Origin: Prinsepia uniflora
Lineage: Eukaryota; Streptophyta; Magnoliopsida; Rosales; Rosaceae
NCBI GenBank assembly: GCA_032719365.1
Contig: CM064867.1
Location: 66,400,136 to 66,464,135, forward strand
Direction: 5' to 3'
Length of the DNA stretch: 64,000 nucleotides
The translations under genes and the position numbers were made by a program. The first letter of the stretch is position 1; the number at the start of each line of letters is the position of its first letter. Below are positions 31,643 to 43,293 of this stretch, piece by piece. The notes under the pieces are model-generated. The model did not search any database. It saw only the letters and a program-made list of their open reading frames with translations, and was not told where the DNA came from.

Positions 31643-32154
31643 TATAAAACTTCAATGTTCATAAAGAATGAGTGCCTTATGAGAGATGTTATACGCAACT
31701 GGATGTGGCAACTCCAAAATACTAGATAGTGGACACTAGGAGATACATATACATGTATGGTTTTGCGAATTGTACGCACTAAACAAAGTATCTATTTTTG
31801 TGTGCATTGAGGAACAAATGGATACAAAGAAACAAAGAAATAAATAGCATCATAATGCGCCCTAATGTGTTGATGGACCAATTTCAGTGGAAATAGTACT
31901 GTAAATCATGGAAAATCGCATCCTCAGCCTTAAAGGTAGGATACCCTAAATGACAACCAAAAATACGGGTTAGAAATTCATAACCTACCAAAACCACAAT
32001 AGTTAAATATTTCAAATATATAAAATAATCTCCAAATTTTGTTTTAAATGTTATCTAAAAGTGAAAAGAACTTTAACAAGAAGACAATAAAATCTTAATA
32101 AGCATTGATATAAAGTAGATTACACAGCTTAGCATAAGATAACTAATCACTTAC
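31643..32154 (-). other. Intron sequence right of Copia C
   Basis: The 5' part of the CBP3 intron, A/T-rich, with the donor GTAAGT next to the exon at 32155. Nothing else recognised. Confidence 0.65.
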
Positions 32155-32321
32155 CCCAGCCTTAGATACTCTAAGTTCCACATCATGATTGTAAATCTCC
32201 TTCATGTATTGCGCAAATTCAACACCATCATTTCCATCTTCTTTCAACCAGCGTAAGCAAAGCCACATATGAAGTACAAGTTGAGAGAATGTTGTTTTGA
32301 AGGTTTTCTCCAAGTTGAATA
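32155..32321 (-). CDS. CBP3/UQCC1-like complex III assembly chaperone, domain-start exon
   Basis: A 167-bp exon between ATATACAG and GTAAGT encodes FNLEKTFKTTFSQLVLHMWL, then CLRWLKEDGNDGVEFAQYM and KEIYNHDVELRVSKAG. L-H-M-W-L-C-L-R and the acidic loop match the start of the ubiquinol-cytochrome c chaperone domain. The exon ends in phase 0 and joins the exon at 17518 (VNLLLT) to give a continuous domain. The intron between them is 14.6 kb because of Copia C. Earlier exons, which should carry the mitochondrial targeting peptide, were not located; the sequence from 32621 on is retrotransposon, so they may be further right, lost or displaced. Confidence 0.82.
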
Positions 32322-32620
32322 CTGTATATTTATGAGACAGTTAAGGTCGCAATAAGTTAGGTATATATCATCTCCCTATCCTACCCAGGGCTTGTAGTAA
32401 TGTAACTTCAAGCAGTTTTCAAACTCATATGAGCAGTTTCTAGTAAAGGAAAGGGGTTTTGGCTATAAGTTTTCCTCCGCGTGCGTGTATTTACCATCGG
32501 TTTTGATTTCTTTGTAGTTCGCACTATGCTCTGTAAAGTATAAGTTCGGTGTTGTATTTAAATTCTCCTGCATCTGACAGTGGTATTTTGGTGATTTTCA
32601 TGATTTTACTTTGGGTTGGT
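32322..32620. other. Host sequence upstream of the CBP3 exon
   Basis: A/T-rich, intron-like, with no family-matching exon. A short splice-bounded frame around 32495-32535 was seen but does not match the family. Confidence 0.45.
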
Positions 32621-32689
32621 GTCGGGGTGTCAGACGGGAGCAGGATTTACCTCGGGTTTCGGGGTGAAACCGGGGTGGGTCCTGACACT
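32621..32689 (+). mobile_element. Terminal fragment of a CGACCC-type LTR
   Basis: GTGTCAGACGGGAGCAGGAT through GGGGTGGGTCCTGACA is the conserved last ~65 bp of these LTRs without the rest. It contains a GGTTTC...GAAACC hairpin. Its left end is truncated. Confidence 0.65.
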
Positions 32690-33486
32690 AAGTGCAATGC
32701 ACTATCAACATGAGTCCCCTAGAGTTCGGGGACAAAGCTGGCACTTTTTAACTAGTATAGCGAGTAGCACGGGAGAACGATCACATGGAGGACTGGTATA
32801 TGGCCTACAGACAGATACTAGATGCCAACGACTCCCAAATTAGTTCTAACACTTTATCTCATCAATGCCTCGAGGACTAATATGCAATACAACATGTGAC
32901 TAAAAAAAAGTACAACTATGCATAACCATCGTATCATAGCACACTAATATATCCAGTTAAGCATCATAAATCAAACATCTCAATCATACTCCACAAGTAG
33001 TTCATAAGGTAAATCATGCATGCTCGATAAATACCATAGCATAAATATCGTAAAACGTGCAAGTAAAAACATTATAAAATACGTTTAGGCAAGGGGGGCC
33101 ACTCATACACTAGTCGGGGAGACTAAATCACCCGACATACAAGGCAAGCACAAACTCCAAGTTCATTTAGCCCTAGGAAACCACCCACAGAGGTCACAAT
33201 TACTTACAAATCATCACACAAGTTACAACTCTCATTGGTAGCCCAAAACGAGTCTTAGAAACACTTAACAAGGACCTAAATAAGTTCTAAATTGTCCAAC
33301 ACCGTGGAAAACAGCGCCCTTACACTACCGGCAACCGAAAAATAGTGCTTATATGCTGTCGAGAGCCGAAAAATAGCTCCACACGCACATTAGGGGCAGG
33401 AAAACCACCCCACGTGCCTCCGCGGGCTGTAAAAAAGCCCTACGCGCCTGCTTGGGCTTGGGAAAGTGGCTTACGCGCAGGCAAGA

Positions 33487-36400
33487 TGTAACGACCCGTT
33501 CGTAATATCGGAGTTAAATATTAATTAATTATGATTCAGAATGACTAATCGGGGATTAGTTGAGTGAAATCGGACGAAATGTGCAAAATGACCGTTTTGC
33601 CCCTAGCGTGGGCAAAATGTTGACTTTTAGTTCAGGCGGTCAAACAGCCTTTGACCAATGACTGTGACGTAGTTTGGGACGTCACGAGTTCATAGACAGG
33701 TGGCACGTTCGATTCCGACATTCGAGGAAAAAGTTATGACGTTCGGAAGATGAGGGGTATTTTGGTAATTTGGATGAAATGGGGCCAAATGTTGACTTTT
33801 GACCCGGGAAGTCCAATGGACGAGGGCCAAAGACCGTTACGTAGGTCTCGTCGATACGAATCCAATGACAGGCGGCATGCCAAAATCGGAGATTCGACGA
33901 CGAAGTTATGGTCACGAGATCGAAATCGATTAACCGAACGAACCGGTATTTCGATTAAAATATTATTTTATTATGAATAGTGTCTGATGATTGAGCACAC
34001 CTGGATGAGTGACAAGTGTCACCCATCCCTTGATTTAAGGCTAGAAACCAGCTCCATGTTTTGGGGAAAAACATCATCATTTGTGTTTTATTATTGTTAA
34101 TTACCCCTAATCATTCTTAATCATCCATTATGATCTTCTTCTGATTTTCTTTGAGGCGTGAACACCAAAACAGAGCATGGAAAATTGAGAGAATTGAGCT
34201 TCCTCTCTTACCCAATTCCTTCCACAACTAAACCATCAAAAAATTGAGATTTTGGGGACGAATGGTGAGGACTGAATTGAGGAGGAAACCACTAAACCCA
34301 AAGCCCAAACTATGAGAATTCAAATTCCCCCATTAAATCGAATTTGAATTTGTAGGCCCAGAAACGTCAAATTGAGGCTTGAATAAGCTTTCTGGGATCA
34401 ATACGAATCGGTCTGCAACAAGAACGAAGGGAATTGGTGTCGATTGAAGCAAGAACTGAAGGAATGAAATCTTCGAATTTTCGACCTTGAGTCAAGGAAT
34501 TTAAGACCTTGAAAGATGAAATTGGACTGGGAAATATGTTCCTTAGGCTCCCACGATGCTTTTCCATGGATCAATTGAAGGAAAACGTTCGAGATTGTTG
34601 AAGTTCATCGAGTACACAGTGCACGGCAGTTCTTCGAAAAGTCGAGTTTGATTCGACTGGTTCGAGGTGAGTTTTCGTGTAATTAAATTCACAGAACCCT
34701 AATTGGACTTAAAAAGAAGCTTTGTGAATGTTCAATTGAAAGGTTTGATGTCGAATTGATATAGAGCTGGTCGGGTTAAGACGCGGGTTGCAGGACCCGA
34801 ATCACAGAGAATCGGGTTGGGACGAAGGTACTGTAGCTGGCGCGTGGCTTCCACGCGCAGATGCTTGCCGCGGAGAGTGGGGGCGCGTGAGTGAGAATCC
34901 CAAGGTGAGTTCAACATGACTTTTGTCCCATTTAGTGTAACGAACATTTTGACACTGGTTTCGAGGAAATCGGATATCGTTTCGTTAATGTTCCGCGTAT
35001 CCGAAGTTTTGTTTTACGTTTAAAATACATATTTAAATTCCGAAAAAATTGGGGAAAATTATACGAAGTATTCTGAGATTTTAGTAACCCTCTATAATGA
35101 TTTTGGATAGGAGTTGTGATTTCCAGAATTTACGGAAAAACGTGCAGCTCGGAAACGGACCTTTTTGGACGGTGTGTGTGAGTGGACTTTGTTTTCTAAC
35201 CGTGATGCATGCATATATGATTTAAATTCTTTAATATATGATTTTATATGCTTTGGCATGATTTATGTTTCAATCCGGTGATTTCTCGATTTTATCGATT
35301 ATTATATTACATTTTGGCACGATTTTCGAGAAATTGTGAAATTGGTTAAAAATGATGTTTTGACTCGGGTTTTGAGTCAGGAAATTGAAAATGAAGTTTG
35401 GACTCGGATTATGAGTCATGGATTGAAAAATGATGTATTGACTCGGGAATGAGTCAAGGATCGGATTCATGGATTTACGTGAAAATGGCAACTGAGGTTG
35501 CGAACGCATGGATTTACGTGATAATGTTATTTTGGGCGTGAAACCCAAGTGGATAGTGATTTTGACTCGGTTTTGGAGTCACATGTGAATTTGATGAAAT
35601 TGATAATTTGGTTTGATTTCTTGTGATTTTATGATTATTTTAATCAGTCTTTCGAGCACGTTTTCTGAGGAAAGTGCAAATGATGTTTTGGGCTAGGCCC
35701 GGAGTTTAAATGATTTCTAAAAAGATATTTTGACTTAGTTGGTAAGTCAATGATGATTTCTGGATTATTTTATTGTTTGAAAATGTGATTTTAAAGGTTT
35801 ATGTGTAAATGGTATTTTGGGGCTTGAGACCCAGTCGGGAATGATCTTGACTTTGTATGAAGTCAAGATTTGATTGAAATGTTGGGATGTAGTTCCCAAG
35901 ATGGTTTTCCTTGTGATTGTGAATTGCCCAGACGGTCGGAGCTTGGGGGGATTACCCAGACGACCAGAGCTTGGGGGATGTGATTGTAGGATCGGGAGTT
36001 GATCCTATGGTAGTCAGCTTCTCGGATGTGACTGAGCCTGGATGTACCACTCGGATGGGTCTGAGCCTGGGGATGTGTTCGCCCAGATGTGACTGAGCCC
36101 GAGGGTTGAGCCCAGAGGTGTCCGATCCCGAGAGTGTGGCTGGATATTGGCCTACGCGTAGTGCAGCGCTTGTGAGTAGTGCAGTTTGATTGATTGTGCA
36201 CTTGTGAGTAGTGCAGATGTGATTGTGATAGTTTGTGCACTTGTGAGTAGTGCGGATTGATTGATTGACTGTGCACTTGTGATTAGTGCTGATTGATGTT
36301 GTTTGTGATGACGTACTGGTATTGAGTACGGGTTTTGGTCTTTGTGGCCAGGTGATTATGTTTTCACATGTTTTGGCTTGAGAGCCGGGGTTTGATGTTT

Positions 36401-36800
36401 TATAACATGAACTGCTTTGGTGAACATGAGTTTTATGGACCATGGGAAAATATGTTTTGATTTTATCGGTCCACTGTTCATGCTTGAATTATTTCATACT
36501 ATTACTCATGTTTTACGATATGCATGCAAGTTTGTGAAAACTGGAGGGTAAGAATATGTTTTGGCAAAGGTTTTTATCAGAGGTCATTTTTGTCCACTCA
36601 CACCTTTTCTGTTTTAATGACCCTTCAGGTCGTGGCGCGATGATCGAGGCTATTCGAGAGGTGGAGGTATGAGTGGGCACAGGCACAAATATCCCTTATC
36701 TAGTAGGTGCTGAAGGGTAGTTTCAGATCTTCAGTTGACTTGTCAGACGGGAGCAGGACCGGGCACGGTTATCTATGTCCTTCGGGGAAGGGTCCTGTCA
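33487..36800 (+). mobile_element. Solo LTR (3.31 kb) of the CGACCC family
   Basis: It begins TGTAACGACCCGTTCG and ends GGGTCCTGTCA, with perfect CAAGA duplications. It has the duplicated module (33609-33909), palindrome (34003-34028), GC-rich hairpin (34840-34858) and the most elaborate micro-hairpin array of the window (35362-36330). No coding capacity. Confidence 0.95.
35362..36330 (+). repeat. Micro-hairpin array with many different stems
   Basis: Examples with arm, loop length and partner: GACTC/GAGTC (35362-35378, 35401-35417, 35440-35455, 35574-35590), GGGC/GCCC (35690-35700), GACTTA/TAAGTC (35732-35748), ATCTTGACTT/AAGTCAAGAT with a 6-nt loop (35844-35869), TTGGGA/TCCCAA (35882-35899), TAGGATC/GATCCTA (35987-36007), GCACT/AGTGC (36198-36214 and repeated twice) and CGTACT/AGTACG (36312-36330). 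Confidence 0.88.
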
Positions 36801-37893
36801 CAAGAGTCCACACGAGCTGGGCATGCGTGGCTATGCGCCCACACGAGCAGCTGCCACGCACGTTACTATTTCGCACGTGTGGCTCACATGTGCATAAATA
36901 TTCCCAACAATATTCAACAAAATATTCTGTTAGGCTGTCGTTAGTTGACCATTACATCTAACAGTTGACTAATAGCGTTGACGGTTGATTGTTGACCTAT
37001 CTTTGCAGGAGCTTCGCTGAACACAGTGATCAAACTGCCGCCGTGGATAGTGGCTGGAATCAGGGATTTGCGGCGGAAAATTCCCATATTTTGACGAGGT
37101 CCCAAATCTTCAATCCTAGGCCAAATATAACATGCAAGGGGTCTATCTAAACCTATTAATCACGAGGATTACAAAAATCTAGGTTTTAGGGTCTAATTCT
37201 ACGTGCTTCGACCTTGATGAGGCCGGGAAGGTCTTAGTTCTATAAGTTTGGTCGCTGTCAGCTCTGCCGTGGCCCTCACACCAAAACCATCATGCAATCA
37301 AGTTAAATTTAAGCTCACAACAAGGTGGTTACAGTGGTCTAATCCAAAAGCTTCGAGATTACCTGGAAAGCCCTAGAATTCTCACGGGTCGAAGTCAGGA
37401 CTAAAACAAGTTATTGGGTCGAACGTTGCCAACATGGTTCCTCGCCTCGAAATCAGCATGCACGAGGTTAGTGAAGGTCGACACGACCTAAGAAGACTAA
37501 TAAACACTAAAATAAGTTTGAGTTCTACCTTTTCCAACTTGTGGTTCCACTCTGGTTATGCCTAGGTCACAATCGAGTCGCATGGGTAACGTCGCAGTTT
37601 GAAGCATCGTAGGATTCACTGCCTCTCCATGGGGTTTGTAGGGCAAGACGACAAGTATGCAGGACGTAAGGAAGGTCCTTGTTCGATGATCACTAGGGCA
37701 GGTGCGATGGTCGCTAACGATTTTGCAGGGGCTCACATTTGTTCTGTTCCTGTTTAATTTGTCTATCAATGATACATCTAGAGTTGTGGAAGCTCGAGAG
37801 GGGAGGTAAGTGAGGAAGGGTTGATCAGTATGCATGGGAGGTGGGTCGAGCCTGTTCTAGTGGATTCTCACGGTTGTGTGCTCACGGTCACGA

Positions 37894-38105
<212 letters not shown>

Positions 38106-38456
38106 ACCTGTTCATGCTAAAAAATCAAAAGAAGAGAGAACGAGCAATGTGGGCTGGGTTTCTGGGTTTTAGAGATTCAAATGAATAGGTTTTGAGCCTA
38201 AAACATAGTCCACCAACTACTCTTCAAAAGGTAGTGCTTCATAAAAGTTTGGGCCTTCACCATGGGCTAGTGTCAACACAAAGTATTAAAATTAATTGTG
38301 TTAGAATATAGTTCAGGTCTTGGGCTTCGTGGGTCAATAACTTTGGGTTTAAGTTCATAATTGGGTTGGGTCCAGACTAACCAACCCAAAACTAGGTGCG
38401 GCCCTACGTAAAGCTCTTAGGGGTAAGATAGTAATTTCGTCCTAATTTCCGATACA

Positions 38457-38541
38457 AGATGTATCAGTCTACCCCCCTTAGAGAAATTTCATCCTTGAAA
38501 TTTGGTCTAGGTCGGTCAACTCCTAACAAATGAATGATATG
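38457..38541 (-). other. Remnant of an LTR element's internal end
   Basis: CTACCCCCCTTAGAGAAATT and what follows is, on the minus strand, the AAATTTC...AAGGGGGG purine tract typical of plant Gypsy elements next to their 3' LTR. The rest of the internal region is gone. Confidence 0.6.
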
Positions 38542-39019
38542 TGTTACGACCCGACTTTCTTAGCACGATATTGTCCGTTTTGGGCCCAGCCCTCACGTTT
38601 TTGTTTCTGAGAACTCACACGCCTCTTCTCAGTATGTCAATCATCCTAGAATTACTCTAACTCAAACTCGCTTAACTTTGGAGTTCCAACTAAACCCAAA
38701 ACTAAAGGCCTCGAACTAGAAAGATGCGTGCACAAATATAAGACACTTCACCTTTCCCTCTCCGAGCAACGTGGGATTTTTCACCGTTCTTCCCAAGACA
38801 CGGGTCTTACAATCAAACCTCATGGGGGACAACGTCCTCACTGGAACACTTCTGGTTAAGGTTCAGCTTTAACACTAATCTGTCACGACTCGACTTCCCT
38901 AACATGATATTGTCCCCTTTGGACCTAGCCTTCACAATTTTGTTTTTGGAACTCACGCGCAACTTTGTAGTAGGTCACCCATCCTAGGATTGCTCTAGTC
39001 CAAACTCGATTACCTGGAC
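38542..39019 (-). mobile_element. Cassandra-like TRIM with 5S-rRNA-derived LTR segment
   Basis: The first LTR (38542-38811) starts TGTTACGACCCGAC and ends GGGTCTTACA. A 70-bp centre (38812-38880) and the start of a second LTR (38881-39019, TGTCACGACTCGAC) follow; the second LTR is truncated. Within both LTRs the plus strand carries the reverse complement of the 5S rRNA internal promoter half. At 38971-39013 GGTCACCCATCCTAGGATTG stands beside CTCTAGTCCAAACTCG, and at 38624-38686 the pattern is more decayed and ends GCTTAACTTTGGAGTTCC. TRIMs of this type carry no genes. The primer site in the centre is degenerate. Confidence 0.82.
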
Positions 39020-40803
39020 ATAATTATCATTAACCAATAAAAATCCAATCAACCATTAATCATCAATTCCCTTGAGTAACAGCCGTTTGGGAAACACCCC
39101 GAGCTGCTTGGGAATGATCACTACAAACAAAAATACTAGCCTCGAGCATCAACCGTCTCGGAACATCCCTAACTTTGGTAGCTTGAGAAACAGACACAAT
39201 ACAACCACACCAAGCTACGGTCCTCTGGGCAAAACACCCCTAACTTCGACCGTCAAGAAAACTCATCACAACAAAAATAAACATAATCCATGTATTAAAT
39301 AACACAAGCATCACAATTGAACACAAACCCTCGACTCAAATTTTAAGTCAAAATACAATTTCCAAATCGGGCTTGAACCTCAAACTCAATTTTCATAAAA
39401 TACTGTAAAATCACCGTGTCTAGGACCAATCAATAAATCCACAAAAATCGTCAAATAATCATTTAAAAATCATAATCAAACCATTGCAATATAAATCACA
39501 CAATAAAGCAATTAAAACATTTAGCTATGCATGCTAACAATTCAAAAAAGAAATTTCCACTCCCACACTATCTACGTAGCTAAATCTTGAATCGTGTGTT
39601 CCTCCATAATACCGAGAATTATATTGTCTGCCAACAATACCACCAAAGTCACTATCATCCCAAATAATCTTATATTTAAATCCCCTAATTTTTGGGATTA
39701 AATACGAATTTAAAATCTACGCATAACACTTTCCATACTCGAAACTACTCCGAGATGATATCTAACTGACTCGAAACCTACCATAATGGGTTTGTAACTT
39801 GATTACATCGAAAAATGTGTTGATTGTATTTCGAAGTGGGGTGGAACGCGCCCCCACATGCCCTGTACCCTCTCTGTGCGTGGGCATTATACGTCCAGGC
39901 GAAATTCATCGTCTTCAGACTACAATGGGCCTGCCCAATTTACTGTGCATTCCAACCTGACTTGATGGGTTAACCTAGTTCTAACTCGTCCATTTAACAT
40001 CTAAATCGCACGTTTTAAGCATGAAAATGCTTCTAATCTCTCCTAGGCAGGGTTCCATGGTGTCCAAATCACATAAATTGATCTAGAAATTAGGGACATA
40101 CCTTTGAAGGTTTCGGCCAAACTTAGTCCTTCATTTGCCGCCTTTCCCTACATCCAAACCCTCATCTTTGAGGCTCATTCCACTCCTAGGAACTTAACCA
40201 AATTGTTAGTACGCTTGGTTACAAATTTTAAATCTTCAATAGCTCAAACATCCAAATTTTTTCGATTTTCTGAATTATCGAGTTTTTTAGTTTTCTTTCT
40301 TCCTCTCTCTCTCTCTGTTTCTTCTTCCTCTTTCTTTTTTCTTCTCTTTCTCTCTGGTTTTCTCTTCTCTCCCATTTCATTCGTCTCTATTTTCCTCTAA
40401 TTTGCTCATGGGTTTTGGTTTTTCAAAAACCCACAAAATGCACACACACATGTATATATACATGTGTGGTAAGTCGGTGTACAAAAAGAGAGGGAAAGTG
40501 ATAAAGATGACACTTGTCACCATCACAAAATATCTACTCATGTGAAATTACCAAAATGCCCCTAATACCAAATCTACCAAAATGCCTTTGGTTAATTTAG
40601 ACATGTAACGAACTCATTCAACCTTTAATTTTGACATGTTGCCTGCTTACATAATCAGGGCGCTGAGACCTACGCAATAGTCCTTGCAAAAAGTTAAAAA
40701 AGAACACTACATAAAAACTCAACCTTTGACCCGAAAGGGTGAAATTTTCAATTCCCTTTTTAAATTTTCAAAACTACCTTTACCAAATTTTCAGGTCGTT
40801 ACA
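39020..40803 (-). mobile_element. Reverse-orientation long LTR, 3' end missing
   Basis: It ends TTTTCAGGTCGTTACA at 40803, the family's 5' terminus in reverse, followed by the purine-tract complement. Its other end is cut where the Cassandra-like element lies. It holds the GATGACACTTGTCACCATC version of the palindrome (about 40506-40524) and the TGCATGC...CCACTC block near 39527-39565. No genes. Confidence 0.7.
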
Positions 40804-41384
40804 ATCTACCCTCCTTAAAGAGTTTCGTCCTTGAAATTCAAACTTGTTTATCCAACAACTGGAATTATCGGGCCCGCAGCCATGTCTTGGGTTCTTACCA
40901 GAACCTCTTATTCGATACTTAGAACGGTAATTGATATTTCAACCTTCTGGTTCCTTCTAAGCCCTAGTTCCCTATTCCGACTCCTTCTGATTCGAAATCT
41001 AATATCATGACTCCATTCGAGTCCTAATCCAATATTCTTATGCCTAATCACTGCGCATCAGATCCGATAGAGGATCTTTCGTCACCTCAAAACCCCAAAT
41101 ATTCACTCTAACCGAGGAACTCAATCATCTATCTTATTCGGGTCCAATTTTCTTGTAAACGCTGTGGCCCTGGCCTCTAGACTCACTTACTATTTGGGTC
41201 TGCAAAATTCCTCTTATACCAACGTGTGGCATCCAATATCCAACCCAGTAATCTAGGGTCTGTTCCAGCTGTAAGTTTATCCTAATCTTGTATACTTTTC
41301 TCATTACTAGGTCGTGCAGAGGCTCACATCTTAGAGGCATGACATTGAAAAACACAATTCAGTACCAATGCTCTAATACCAAGT
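40804..41384 (-). other. Short internal region of a non-autonomous LTR element
   Basis: About 580 bp between the LTR end at 40803 and a truncated second LTR. The left edge holds the purine tract (minus strand CTTTAAGGAGGG). The right edge (41371-41383) on the minus strand reads TTGGTATTAGAGC, one change from the initiator tRNA-Met site. No coding motif is seen. Confidence 0.72.
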
Positions 41385-41560
41385 TAACAGGATCTGCTCC
41401 CAAAATGCTTTGAAAATCGCATTCGGTCCTGCTTCCGTCTGACACACGATCAAAAATTTCAACATAACTCTCAATACTCATCAGACAATGGATACTTGTA
41501 CTACCTTACTGCTCATGCATCCACATCTCAATCAGCCCCTGATCTCATGCAACAAACTAG
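41385..41560 (-). mobile_element. Start of a second LTR, cut by the Athila element
   Basis: TAACAGGATCTGCTCCC is the family's TGACAGGACCC terminus with changes. A GCTTCCGTCTGACACA block follows. It stops at 41560, exactly where the Athila LTR begins, so the remainder should lie beyond the window's right end. Confidence 0.65.
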
Positions 41561-43270
41561 TGATAAGCCTTGAATTAAGCATCATTTTATACCCTTTATA
41601 CTTATCTTTTAATGTTTAAATACCAAACAATTGTAGAAAATAATATATTTTCTAAGAAACGTGCAAAATTGGATAGAGCATGGAAATACGAGAATTTAGG
41701 CAAAAGAATCACCTCAATCGGAGTTATATTGAAAAAGTTATGATTGAATGAAGGGAAGCCACCAAAAACAACATAGAATTTCAGTAACTAGCCACCGAAC
41801 CAGAGGAAGAAGTCCATCTCCTATTTTGGCCGCCACCTGCTGAACTTCAGATGATCACTTTGGCGCACGTGTACCGAAGATATCAACTTCTTCTCGGTGC
41901 ACGCTTCTTGACTTCCCTCGCACCGTTTTGGTGCTCTCCTACCGACATCTCATCCAAGTTTCTTTACTTCGTTGACCATACCTTTGACTCCGCATTACAA
42001 CCTACTTTTCGGTGCCCTTCCACCGAACCGACTCCTATTTAATTTCCAGCACCTTTTTCTTTCCTTTTTGAGGAAAATTTATCCAATTCAAACTTGGATT
42101 TGTTTTCTTTTTATTTAGGAAACCTTTTTAATTAGGATTTTTATTACCTTTTTCTTTTAGGACTTTAATTTAATTAGTTTAATCCTTTTCCTTTTAGAAT
42201 TTAAATTATAAACTCCTATTTATTTGAGGATTAATTTTATCCTATAAATAGAGAGGTTTAGGTTATTTGTAAAGGGTCGCCTATCTTTGTTCCGAAGCTC
42301 TGCTTAACCAAATTTCCCTTTTAATCAATTCGAGATTTTCTTAGCAAAATCCAATCGCACCATACTCCATCATAAACACCTTCACCCGTGACAGATAGGG
42401 AAATTTCCGAGTGTCTCACCAAGGAGTGTCGAGCCACTTAGCATCCGTAGGGCAATTTCCAAGGAGAAAAAGTGTAACACGACCTCTTTACCCTTTGATT
42501 GTCTTTTGTTATTGAATGATCTTTTTGTTGGATTGATCTTCAATATAATTATGGTTTTATATCTTGTATGAGTTTCAATAATCTTCCATGTGTTCCAATA
42601 TCTTAGTTTTTGTTCTGCTTGTATGTTGTGCTTAATGCTTGATTAGATGTAGGGAAATTTCAAAGTCTAGATCATTAAAAGTTTGTAGGGAAATTTCCGA
42701 GCACGTACTTGAGATAATATGCTTGTATTTTGTACAACTAATATATTGTTGGCGAGACGGAGATATCACACTCGCGATCCACAGTGATTCTGCGCACTCT
42801 GGGAAATCGGAAAGTGTATTTGGAAGACGTTGACCTGGGTATCCCATGTTTGGCTTGTGTGTTCCACGGGGGTTGAACGGGTGTTTAGCCTTCGTATCGC
42901 ATGTAGGTTAGACAGGAGCATGCTTATCCCTTAATCCTAGGGGATTGGGGGTCGGTAGTGTCAATGAATTTCGTAGATTTTGGAATTGGTATAATTTATG
43001 AATGAGCTAGGTTAAAGATGAGTTGACCATGTAAATAATAGATTAGGTTAGTTTAGATTAGTTAAGCACGTAGGATAATAGAAACAATAAAATACCCCCC
43101 TAATTAATTAATCAAATGATAAACAAGCTTAGGTACCCTCAATCCCAATTAAGAACGATCCCTACTTTTCATTGTTACAATCTACAGAAAAGAGTTTTAA
43201 TTTGCATATGTTTTTATTAAGTATTGAGTGTGACTTTGTGTTTACTTTAATGCTTAGTTTTAGCGTATCA
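41561..43270 (+). repeat. Athila-type 5' LTR
   Basis: 1710 bp from TGATAAGCCTTG to TTTTAGCGTATCA, followed by an Athila-type primer site. A TATA box (TATAAATA, 42243-42250) precedes the likely transcript start. The LTR is interrupted by a ~210-bp fragment of another LTR (about 42749-42956). It belongs with the gag-pol pieces from 52508 onward. Confidence 0.82.
42749..42956 (+). mobile_element. Fragment of a CGACCC-type LTR terminus inside the Athila LTR
   Basis: GGCGAGACGGAGATATCACA through GGGGATTGGGGGTCGG matches the last ~200 bp of the LTR at 63540-63747 (GAGAGACTGAGACATCACAC...GGGTGGGTCC). Both share GCGCACTCTGGGAA / GTGCACTCTGGGAA and the GTTAGAC-GGAGCA block. Only this end is present. 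Confidence 0.7.
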
Positions 43271-43275
43271 ATTTT

Positions 43276-43293
43276 TGGCGTCGTTGCCAAGGA
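43276..43293 (+). promoter_or_regulatory. Athila-type primer-binding site
   Basis: TGGCGTCGTTGCCAAGGA, a slightly changed form of the TGGCGCCGTTGCC site typical of Athila-type Gypsy elements, five bases after the LTR. Confidence 0.85.

Larger units (their letters stand above)
33482..36805. repeat. Target-site duplication CAAGA around solo LTR
   Basis: CAAGA at 33482-33486 and 36801-36805. Confidence 0.93.

Noticed and set aside
32490..32540. Short splice-bounded frame upstream of the CBP3 domain exon
   Set aside because: Splice-like ends exist, but the 12 residues do not match the family and no further exon supports it.
38971..39013. A true 5S rRNA gene
   Set aside because: Only the promoter half is similar, and it sits inside LTRs starting TGT-ACGACCCGAC; it is a TRIM element.
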